NCBI RefSeq assembly: GCF_004795105.1
Contig: NZ_SSBL01000019.1
Location: 1 to 64,000 of the forward strand
Reading direction: 5' to 3'
Length of the DNA stretch: 64,000 bases
From: Streptomyces sp. A0642
GTDB taxonomy: Bacteria; Actinomycetota; Actinomycetes; Streptomycetales; Streptomycetaceae
The notes beneath the pieces are model-generated. The model did not search any database and was not told the origin of the DNA. It was given only the letters and a program-made list of their open reading frames with translations. The translations under genes and the position numbers were made by a program. Positions 58,329 through 64,000 of the stretch are shown here, in pieces; the stretch's first letter is position 1, and each line of letters starts with the position of its first letter.

Positions 58329-59189
58329 CTAGCTGATCCGCGACACGTCGTCCTGCCGAACGGACAGCTCGACGTTGTTGTCGAAGATGACGACGTACGG
58401 GAACGGGGCCACGTACTGGCGGACCTTCAAGATGCGCCCCTTGGCGCCTGCGGGCACGTCGAACCGCACTGTGGCGTCCTCCCCCTCGTCCTCCAGGTCC
58501 TCATCGATGAAGGATCCCTGGAGCCGACGTGCGGCACAGATCCGGTCCCCTTCGCGGAAGACCAGCGAGCCGAGGTGCAACTCTTTCGCCAGCTGCATCT
58601 TCTGTTCGAAGGTCAGGTCAGCCGTGATCGTCTCAATCAGCGTAGCTTCCTCCTCCTCGACCGCCTCCGCGAACCGAGGAGGGAACAGGTCTTCCTCCAC
58701 CGGGGGAGCGGCCCGGGGAGGAAATAGGTCCTCCTCCACCGGGGGAGCGACCTGCAGGGGCTCGGCCTCCTCGACCGGCTCCGCGAATTCGTACTCGTAC
58801 TCCTCGTCCTCGTCTTCGTCCCACTCTCCGTGCTCGTCCTCGAACGGGTCACCGTCGCCGAAGTCGTCATCCTCGCTGCCGTGCTCACGATGACGCCAGC
58901 CGGTGCAGTCCGTGGAGCAGCCGCACCCCTGGGAGCACTCGGGGCAGATCATGGACAGAGACCAGCCGCACGTCTCGCACAGCGTCCGGAACCGGGGGTC
59001 GGTGTCCAGGATGTGCACGGCCTCGGCATGGGTGGTGACCTCACCCCCGAAGAACTCCATGAGGCCGACGAGCTCCAGGCACCGCTGGTCGGCGAGGAGC
59101 TTCAGGAGCTCGGTGTGCTTGACGCGGACAGGCTGCAGCAGGTCGCGCAGCTCACGGGCGGCGCGGGAACGGGCATGATTCTTCGGCAC
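58329..59189 (-). CDS. Zinc-binding protein with acidic tandem repeats
   Basis: 286 aa. The GTG at 59189 has GAAGGG upstream and is preferred to 59219. CETCGW, CPECSQGCGCSTDC clusters near 75-95 suggest zinc sites. A middle acidic region (about 105-180) contains two identical APPVEEDLFPPR units, visible as a DNA direct repeat. The C-terminal domain (VFREGDRICAARRLQGS; GAKGRILKVRQYV) resembles an SH3-like beta-barrel. Function unknown. Confidence 0.55.
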   Translation of the reverse strand: MPKNHARSRAARELRDLLQPVRVKHTELLKLLADQRCLELVGLMEFFGGEVTTHAEAVHILDTDPRFRTLCETCGWSLSMICPECSQGCGCSTDCTGWRHREHGSEDDDFGDGDPFEDEHGEWDEDEDEEYEYEFAEPVEEAEPLQVAPPVEEDLFPPRAAPPVEEDLFPPRFAEAVEEEEATLIETITADLTFEQKMQLAKELHLGSLVFREGDRICAARRLQGSFIDEDLEDEGEDATVRFDVPAGAKGRILKVRQYVAPFPYVVIFDNNVELSVRQDDVSRIS

Positions 59190-59334
59190 GGCAGACCCTT
59201 CGGGCGCGCACGATCCCATGACTCGCCGCGCAAGGCGTCAGCGGTGTGGTGGAGCGAAGAGTGGCGGGGCTCTGTGCGGGGCACCTGCGGAATGCGACTG
59301 CCGGTCATGGGCCGGTACGTCTCCGGGCCTTGAG

Positions 59335-59351
59335 CCGGGCCCACGGCCCGG
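59335..59351 (-). terminator. Hairpin after the integrase-like operon
   Basis: CCGGGC-CCACG-GCCCGG, a 6-bp perfect GC stem about 45 bases downstream of the minus-strand zinc-protein stop. No T-run was seen. Confidence 0.45.
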
Positions 59352-59395
59352 GGGCCGCGTCCACATGGTAGCGCGCGCAAGCGGGGCCGGTGGGC

Positions 59396-59674
59396 CTATC
59401 GGGCCTGCTGGATCCAGTTCGTACGGCGGCGCTCTGCGGCCCCTTCGCGGTCGCTGCGGTCGGCGGCCTTGCAGCCGGAGTCGTAGTAGGCGGCGTCGGC
59501 GCGCCGCAGAAGCCGACGGTGCGGGCCGCCGCTGGTGGCGCACGGGGTGTCGGGCGTGCAGTCGGGGCACCAGTTGACGGGGTCGATGAAGTCGCCGCAC
59601 CAGGCGCAGTGGCGGGCGCCGTCGTCGTCGATGACGGCTGTGGCGGGGCGTCGGCGGGTGTGGTGGCTTCTCAC
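59396..59674 (-). CDS. Small zinc-finger protein next to recombinase-like gene
   Basis: 92 aa. CAWCGDFIDPVNWCPDC (near 22-38) is a double C-x2-C zinc site; the rest is basic and His-rich. The GTG start overlaps the stop of the recombinase-like gene (GTGA) and has CAGGAG upstream. An ATG 24 bases earlier is possible. It might be an excision or directionality cofactor, as it is coupled to a recombinase-like gene; that is an inference. Confidence 0.58.
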   Translation of the reverse strand: MRSHHTRRRPATAVIDDDGARHCAWCGDFIDPVNWCPDCTPDTPCATSGGPHRRLLRRADAAYYDSGCKAADRSDREGAAERRRTNWIQQAR

Positions 59675-60543
59675 TGGGGCTCCTGGGGTGTGTCCCATAG
59701 TCCGGTGTGGGCGATCGTGTCGGCGGTGACGGCGGGGTGGCGCTGGGCGAGGAGGGGGTGGGTGTCGGCGATGGCGCGGATGAGTTCGTTGGGGAAGCGG
59801 GAGTAGAGGGGGCGGCCGGTGCGGGACAGGAGCAGGGTGTGCTCGCCGTCCTTGGGGGTGGGGCGGTGGGGGAGGTAGGCGTGGACGGCGGCGCCGGTGA
59901 GGGGGTCGAGGGTGAGGTTGCGGCCGGGGCCGTCGGCGGCGTCGGGGAGCTGGATGTCGTAGCTGAAGTCGGGTTGCTGGGTCATGAGGCGGATGTCGAG
60001 GCGGACGGCCTGGGCGGGGCGCAGGCCGTCGAGCAGGAGGTAGGCCAGGAGCTGGTCGCGGTGGTGGTGCTGGCTGTCGGCGGGGCCCCAGGCTCCGACG
60101 GCGCCGAGGAAGGCGGCGCGCTCGCGGGGGTCGAGGCGGCTGGGGGTGTGGGTGGCGCGGGAGAGGCCGGAGCGCAGGTCGTGCAGGTGCGGGGGTGTGA
60201 GGACGAGGTGCCGGTCGCGGGCGGCGGTGTAGTACATGACGAGGGCGGTGATGCGCCGGTCGTGGCTGCGGGCGGCCTCGGGGTGTTCGGCGGCGATGAC
60301 GGCGAGTGCGGGCGGTCCGTCGAAGGGGAGTTCGCCGAGGTAGGGGCGCAGGTACTCCTCGTCGCACCAGCGGGCCACGTGCTCGGGCCTGATGGAGTAG
60401 GGGTCCACGGACGGGTTGCGCTGGGCGGCGCACCAGGTGAGCCACGAGGTCACCTCCCGCCGGTATTCGGCACGGGTCGAGGGGCGCAGGGCTGAGGTCT
60501 CCAGCCAGGTGTCGAGCAGGGCGTACGGATTCACGAGGCCCAT
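59671..60543 (-). CDS. Tyrosine recombinase-like protein, catalytically degenerate
   Basis: 290 aa. An N-terminal SAM-like DNA-binding domain (RPSTRAEYRREVTSWLTWCAAQ) precedes a catalytic-type domain with the first Arg (LLLDGLRPAQAVRLDIR, near 180) and GRPLYSRFPNELIRAI near 240. The final H-x-x-R and nucleophilic Tyr are not visible: the protein ends TADTIAHTGLWDTP. Either it is shortened, or it is an inactive accessory protein. It lies between a zinc-finger gene and a long inverted repeat. Confidence 0.6.
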   Translation of the reverse strand: MGLVNPYALLDTWLETSALRPSTRAEYRREVTSWLTWCAAQRNPSVDPYSIRPEHVARWCDEEYLRPYLGELPFDGPPALAVIAAEHPEAARSHDRRITALVMYYTAARDRHLVLTPPHLHDLRSGLSRATHTPSRLDPRERAAFLGAVGAWGPADSQHHHRDQLLAYLLLDGLRPAQAVRLDIRLMTQQPDFSYDIQLPDAADGPGRNLTLDPLTGAAVHAYLPHRPTPKDGEHTLLLSRTGRPLYSRFPNELIRAIADTHPLLAQRHPAVTADTIAHTGLWDTPQEPQ

Positions 60544-60740
60544 CCTGCCTGGTCGTGCTGACAGGACGGGCCTTGTACCCGGAGACCGTTGCGAACGGCC
60601 CCCGGGGCGGAGACGGTATTCCGTTGTCGGGCGCCTGGCCCGGTCTGGCCTTTGTGGCGCCCAGGAGCATCCGAGTCCTGGTCGGTGGTCCCGCATGACC
60701 AGCGCACCACTAGCTAGGAAGGTGCGGCGCCAGGGACTGT

Positions 60741-60756
60741 GCTCCCGGACGGGAGC
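60741..60756. terminator. Short GC hairpin near recombinase-like gene
   Basis: 7-bp perfect stem with a 2-base loop, just left of the long inverted repeat. It is one of several dyads in the region and may be part of the same recombination or termination site. Confidence 0.4.
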
Positions 60757-60776
60757 TTACCCCCACCGGGCTCAAC

Positions 60777-60893
60777 CTTACAAAACCTCACAAGCCCCAC
60801 CCACTCAGGTGAAGGGCGCGAAGGCCCCGCCCCGCACCTCGCTCTCCGAGCCAAGCCACCGGTAGACGGTGGGGCCTTGCGAGGTTTTGTAAG
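60777..60893. repeat. Long inverted repeat beside recombinase-like gene
   Basis: Left arm 60777-60801 (CTTACAAAACCTCACAAGC...) and right arm 60868-60893 read as inverse copies with one substitution and one one-base gap over about 25 bases. Weaker symmetry continues outward (CCACCGG...). Each arm is itself a partial dyad CTTAC...GCAAG, as in tyrosine-recombinase core or arm sites. It begins 15 bp beyond the stop of a minus-strand gene, so a terminator is an alternative. Confidence 0.75.
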
Positions 60894-60908
60894 ATTCAGC
60901 CGGTGGGT

Positions 60909-61502
60909 CTACACCCTGTACTGAGCCAGGACGGCTGCGTACTTCTCGCACTGTGCGGTGTACTTCTCCACGTACTTCGCGTTGCCGATCCGCGCCCAGG
61001 TGTCGATCTCCTCCTGCGCGTGCTCCATGGCCAGGACGCACGCGTCGGCCAGAGCCGCCGGGGTCGCCCAGACGTCATCCGTCAGCAGCGCCGTACCGTT
61101 GTGGACGTGGCTCCAGAGATAGCCGACCACCGTCTCGGGCCGGATGAACGCTTCCCGGTCGTAGAACGCGGCCTTGTAGAAGATCGAGGCCCGGCGGCGG
61201 CCCTGCCCGTCGACCAGGTAGGACCACATGTCGTGATCGGAGGCTTCACGCCTCCACCCCTCGGGCAGCGTGGCCGGGCAGAACATGGGGTCGGCGGCGT
61301 CCGGCTCACCGAAGACGACGCCGAACCCCTCCAGAACCTCCCGGCCCCGGATGTCGGCAGGCAGCCGGTCGGAGTTGACGAGCTGGGCCTGGCCCGCCTT
61401 CTCCTGCTCCGCGATGGCCTGGTCGGCTCCGCCGCTTCCAGAAGCGGCGTCGATGAAGACCAGCGGATTCTGTCGCACGGCAGCAGTGGTGTTCTTGATC
61501 AT
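60909..61502 (-). CDS. Phage/plasmid accessory protein
   Basis: 197 aa. The start at 61502 follows a copy of the ACCGCCAAGG motif and GGGAG; the upstream in-frame region to 61670 is not translated. Mixed composition with an aromatic middle (DHDMWSYLVDGQGRRRASIFYKAAFYD) and a helical C-terminus (EEIDTWARIGNAKYVEKYTAQ). No family recognised. Confidence 0.58.
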   Translation of the reverse strand: MIKNTTAAVRQNPLVFIDAASGSGGADQAIAEQEKAGQAQLVNSDRLPADIRGREVLEGFGVVFGEPDAADPMFCPATLPEGWRREASDHDMWSYLVDGQGRRRASIFYKAAFYDREAFIRPETVVGYLWSHVHNGTALLTDDVWATPAALADACVLAMEHAQEEIDTWARIGNAKYVEKYTAQCEKYAAVLAQYRV

Positions 61503-61705
61503 CGGTTCTCCCTTGGCGGTGCCCCACCGGACAGCACTGACCCAGGCGAAGGCACAGGCGTCACAAGGCGGAAAAGCGGCGGATGAACTTGGCGGAGCAC
61601 CGAGTCTGCCACGAACACCACGGCGCACACCAACCACCGCGCGCACAAAAAGACCCCGCCCGCGCGCCACGGGGGCAGCACACGGACGGGGCCGGTCATC
61701 GGGAA
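61503..61705 (-). promoter_or_regulatory. Gap with motif copies upstream of 60909-61502 gene
   Basis: 203 bp. ACCGCCAAGGGAG (near 61510-61522) and a CCGCCAAG copy near 61586 point toward the 61502 start on the minus strand. No gene seen on the minus strand. Confidence 0.45.
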
Positions 61706-62062
61706 CTACGCCTGGCAGTCAGAGCCCCCGTTGCACGGGAACAGCTGCCGGGAGACATACCGGCCGGAGACGGACCAGTAGCCGTAGACGACCTGGCTGG
61801 CCGCCGCCTGCTGCAACTGGGCCCGGGAGTACTCCAGCCGGGTCGCCACCGGGAAGGAAGCCGCGTCGACCGGTACGTGGCCGCTCAGTTCCTTGTCCAG
61901 CCATGCCACTGCTTCGTCAAGGCTGTCCAGCAGGGCTGTCGGGTTCTTCCGGTCAACGATCTCGATCGGGGGATAGTTACTGGGAGCTTCGCCCCGGCGG
62001 ATCTGAGCGTCGGAGAACGCTTTCCCTGTGTACGAGTAGGCGTGGTAGTGCTCGTAGTGCAA
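61706..62062 (-). CDS. Small protein in the oxygenase operon
   Basis: 118 aa, TTG start with GGAGG at a spacing of 5. His/Tyr-rich N-terminus (HYEHYHAYSYTG) and a C-terminus with two Cys (FPCNGGSDCQA). It follows the JmjC-like gene on the minus strand with a 65-bp gap. Function unknown; the Cys-containing tail might be a substrate or binding site. Confidence 0.5.
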   Translation of the reverse strand: MHYEHYHAYSYTGKAFSDAQIRRGEAPSNYPPIEIVDRKNPTALLDSLDEAVAWLDKELSGHVPVDAASFPVATRLEYSRAQLQQAAASQVVYGYWSVSGRYVSRQLFPCNGGSDCQA

Positions 62063-62127
62063 GGCGGCCTCCGGCGGACGCGTCGGGAGGGGAAGACGGT
62101 AACGCAGGAGCGGAGCCGTCCGGGCGT

Positions 62128-63015
62128 TCAGGTGGTGCGCGCCTTCGTCCGGGCCGACTCAATGGTGGCCTCGGAGTTCACCGCCATGACGGCTCCGATC
62201 AGATACTGGCGGGCCCACCGCATGACCTTGGTCGAATCACCCAGAAGGTCGACGGGAGGGATCGTCTGGCGGGCGTCGAGGTCGGCGTGAGCGTGTTCGA
62301 CGATGATGCCCGTGATGTGCTCGATGAGCCACGCCTGGGTCCGCTCCTTGAGCGCGAACGTCAGGTGCAGCGAGGGCACGTCACCGGCGGTCTCGACGGA
62401 GTGCACCCAGCCCCGGGGCAGCCAGAAGACGTCGCCGGGCTCCAGGACCACATCCCTGGGCGGCGTGGTCGCCAGGAAACGGCGCTCCTCGTCCGTCCAG
62501 CCGCGCAGACGGTAGTTGTCGTGCTCCTCGGTGGGACTGGCGACCATCGGCGGGTGCAGGTGCCAGGTCTTGCGGCCGTGGAGCTGGACGATGAGCGTCA
62601 CGTACGGGTCGTAGTGGTAGCGCAGGCCCTGCTGGTTGCCCGGGGTGAGGTAGGCATTGACGTGCGTCCTGCAGCCCGTCTGTCCCTGGATCTCGTCCTT
62701 GAGATGGGCCAGGGCCGGGTAGAGGGTGTGCAGTTCCCGCAGGGAGATCGAGCCGCCCTGGTCGAGGTGGGCACGGATGGAGCCCTTGCGCGGCATGCTG
62801 CCGTCGCTGCTGTACTCGAAGGCTTCCACCACGCCACCGTCGCGCAGGAGGACGACGTTGCGGTTGGCGATGCAGCCGCTGTCGATGAGCTCGTCGACCG
62901 TCTCCATAGTGAGGAGCTCGCGGAGGTCGGCGGGGTTGTGCCTGTAGGTCTGCGGCCGGTCGGGCCAGTCTTCGAGGATGCCGTTGATGGGGCCGACCAG
63001 ATTGTCCAGCTTCAT
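62128..63015 (-). CDS. JmjC/cupin-type 2-oxoglutarate oxygenase
   Basis: 295 aa from the ATG at 63015, preceded by GAGGGAG; the longer frame to 63153 is rejected. The JmjC-type motifs are present: H134-x-D136 (RYHYDPY), a Lys149 candidate for 2-oxoglutarate (LHGRKTWHL), and H205 (LPRGWVHSVE) in a PGDVFWLPRGWVH segment. Members hydroxylate protein or peptide side chains (for example ribosomal oxygenases). It lies downstream of a small DUF397-like protein with a strong hairpin between them. Confidence 0.82.
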   Translation of the reverse strand: MKLDNLVGPINGILEDWPDRPQTYRHNPADLRELLTMETVDELIDSGCIANRNVVLLRDGGVVEAFEYSSDGSMPRKGSIRAHLDQGGSISLRELHTLYPALAHLKDEIQGQTGCRTHVNAYLTPGNQQGLRYHYDPYVTLIVQLHGRKTWHLHPPMVASPTEEHDNYRLRGWTDEERRFLATTPPRDVVLEPGDVFWLPRGWVHSVETAGDVPSLHLTFALKERTQAWLIEHITGIIVEHAHADLDARQTIPPVDLLGDSTKVMRWARQYLIGAVMAVNSEATIESARTKARTT

Positions 63016-63049
63016 TTTTTGGCGCTCCCTCTGATGAGAGGATGGCGGA

Positions 63050-63090
63050 GCGGGTGCAGCAGGACCATGGACCGGTCCTGCTGCACCCGC
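63050..63090 (-). terminator. 17-bp perfect hairpin between DUF397-like and JmjC genes
   Basis: GCGGGTGCAGCAGGACC pairs exactly with its complement around a 7-base loop, directly after the small-gene stop on the minus strand. No strong T-run. In this position it may attenuate the downstream oxygenase, giving more of the small protein than the enzyme. Confidence 0.75.
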
Positions 63091-63106
63091 GTTTCGCGAG
63101 GTGGTG

Positions 63107-63361
63107 CTACGCGGTGGCCGACGGGCCGACCTTGTCGATGACGTGCTGGGCAAAGCTCAGCAGCTCGGAGCTCGTGCCGCGCAGCTCGCGCCCGGCGCCC
63201 TCCGCCTTGGTGTCACGGATGGCGTAGCCACCGCCGTTCAGCTGGGCCAGGGAGAGGCAGCTCTCCATGCTCTCCTCGGTGCCGTTGCCGTTGCAGAGGT
63301 AGGAGAAGTCTCCCTCGACCGAGCGGTCGTAGAGGTTGGTGCTGGGCTCCTGTGCCTTCAT
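63107..63361 (-). CDS. DUF397-like small protein
   Basis: 84 aa. The order FSYLCNGNG...CLSLAQ...YAIRDTK...ELRGTSSELLSF matches the DUF397 pattern of short Streptomyces proteins (Cys, 'IRDSK', then a C-terminal helix). Strong AAGGAG before the ATG. DUF397 proteins often pair with XRE-type regulators; here the neighbour is instead a JmjC-like oxygenase, so the small protein is a candidate substrate. Confidence 0.65.
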   Translation of the reverse strand: MKAQEPSTNLYDRSVEGDFSYLCNGNGTEESMESCLSLAQLNGGGYAIRDTKAEGAGRELRGTSSELLSFAQHVIDKVGPSATA

Positions 63362-63589
63362 GGCGTTCTCCTTGAGCTCGATGAGCGGGGCTGATCATGT
63401 GCATGCAGTGATCAGTTGGTAGCAGTGCGTGCTCCCCTGGCTCAGAAGGTATGACAGTTTCGCAAGCTTGAGAAGTCGCAGCCGAGAGACTGGCATATGA
63501 CGCTTTTTTCGATCTAGGGAGCGTTCAGACGTGGTTCCTGTCGCCGAACGGCTGCGCGGCAGTAAGGGGCGGACGAAGAGGAGACCGCC
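63362..63589. promoter_or_regulatory. Divergent promoter region
   Basis: 228 bp between minus- and plus-strand genes. It holds the dyad CTGATCA-(11)-TGATCAG at 63391-63415, just upstream of the DUF397-like gene, a candidate operator. AT-rich patches (TATGACAG, CATATGACGCTTTTTT) may be -10 regions for either direction. Confidence 0.5.
63391..63415. repeat. 7-bp dyad upstream of DUF397-like gene
   Basis: CTGATCA and TGATCAG separated by 11 bases containing GTGCATGCA. The position, 30 bases upstream of the start codon, fits an operator. Confidence 0.55.
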
Positions 63590-63835
63590 ATGCCCCGCCG
63601 CAAAACCCCCGCCGCCCCGCCCGCGATGCGCACCCCCGTCTGGCCCGAGCGCGCCTGCCGCGACCTGGTCAACGGCGAGACCGCCCTCTACAGCTGCGAC
63701 GTCGTCGAGTCCCACCACGGCCCGCACGCCTCCCTGTCGGTGCCAGCCTCCGTCGAACAGCGCCTCGTGTGGGAGAAGCGCAACCCCGACCGGCGCGAGC
63801 CGACCGCCAACGACCCGTTCGTCACGTCATGGTGA
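63590..63835 (+). CDS. Small basic protein
   Basis: 81 aa. Strong GAGGAG before the ATG. Two Cys (ACRDL, SCDVV) and a basic N-terminus. Its stop overlaps the GTG of the next, incomplete gene. Unknown function. Confidence 0.55.
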   Translation: MPRRKTPAAPPAMRTPVWPERACRDLVNGETALYSCDVVESHHGPHASLSVPASVEQRLVWEKRNPDRREPTANDPFVTSW

Positions 63836-64000
63836 GCACCTCACCCCGGCCGTCTGCGGGCGCCTCCCGGCCTGCCGGGTCCTTCCCGGCCCCACCGGCC
63901 TCCGACCCCGGCCAGGCCCTCCACAGCCTCGCCGTGGCCGACCTGATGCGCCTGCACAACTACCTCGCCGTGCACCGGCCGCGCGCGCTGGCGACCGCCA
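63832..64000 (+). CDS. Partial gene running off the window
   Basis: GTG at 63832 overlaps the upstream TGA; the frame is open to the window end (56 codons). Pro/Ala-rich start, then a helical segment (LAVADLMRLHNYLAVHRP). No function can be given. Confidence 0.45.
   Translation, partial: MSTSPRPSAGASRPAGSFPAPPASDPGQALHSLAVADLMRLHNYLAVHRPRALATA

Larger units (their letters stand above)
60544..60908. other. 365-bp gene-free region with recombination-site-like repeat
   Basis: Contains GCTCCCG-GA-CGGGAGC (60741-60756) and the long inverted repeat at 60777-60893. No convincing ORF. The left part (60600-60740) shows only GC-rich sequence with short dyads. Confidence 0.5.

Noticed and set aside
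58003..58332. 109-aa plus-strand ORF
   Set aside because: Overlaps minus-strand genes and has no ribosome-binding site; composition is typical of antisense reading frames.
61583..62290. 235-aa plus-strand ORF opposite the oxygenase operon
   Set aside because: It is antisense to two better-supported genes, has no ribosome-binding site and an improbable Arg/Val-rich composition.

Overview
The window looks like part of a large, high-GC actinobacteriophage genome, most likely infecting Streptomyces and most likely a phage-plasmid or a plasmid-like prophage. Support comes from the very high third-position GC, a WhiB-type protein, a DUF2637-type membrane protein typical of Streptomyces plasmids, a DUF397-like peptide, many GTG starts, and ATGA/GTGA start-stop overlaps through nearly the whole core. 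A ParA/ParB pair sits directly beside baseplate and tail-fibre genes. The gp25-like and baseplate-J-like genes point to a contractile tail, which would be unusual for a Streptomyces phage. No functional lysis, capsid, portal or sheath gene was recognised, so the window is only part of the genome.

Layout. 1-1760 (minus): ParB-like and ParA genes, with a perfect 24-bp palindrome after parB. 1879-14259 (plus): gp25-like wedge protein, baseplate J-like protein, a tail protein, a 1397-aa tail/baseplate protein with a lectin-like domain, and three paralogous fibres with YadA-type head repeats. 14282-18195: a SNF2-like helicase, then minus-strand genes for a lipoprotein, a small Cys protein and an HTH replication/regulatory-type protein; a 48-bp perfect inverted repeat lies across this part. 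18196-18661: gene-free, dense in strong hairpins, a candidate structured RNA. 18662-47018 (plus): replication and recombination block with XPD/DinG-like helicase, flap exonuclease, DnaC-like loader, DnaB-like helicase, WhiB-like protein, primase, putative ssDNA-binding protein, DNA polymerase III alpha, a RecA-like protein with an odd P-loop, a PD-(D/E)XK resolvase-like protein, a Cas4/RecB-like nuclease, a RuvC-like resolvase, a sigma-region-4-like regulator, and many small proteins. 47129-49285: terminase large subunit. 49572-54703: two very large multi-domain 'polyvalent' proteins carrying ADP-ribosyltransferase-like, GNAT, nucleotidyltransferase-like, zinc-protease-like, RelE-like and 2H-phosphoesterase-like modules. 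54742-57831: zinc-finger, DUF2637-type and other membrane proteins. 57807-63361 (minus): accessory genes, including a degenerate tyrosine-recombinase-like protein next to a long inverted repeat, and a small DUF397-like protein followed by a strong hairpin and a JmjC-type oxygenase.

How it fits together. The plus-strand core encodes an almost complete replisome, recombination enzymes and packaging motor. A short oriented motif (core ACCGCCA, often ACCGCCAAGG) recurs just upstream of many of these genes, alone or in arrays of two or three, and is not seen upstream of the tail genes; it resembles the start-associated or stoperator sequences of other actinophages. The polyvalent proteins follow the terminase, where virion-packaged effectors are often encoded. 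ParAB would maintain the element as a plasmid during lysogeny. Functions are inferred from motifs read by eye; no database search was possible.
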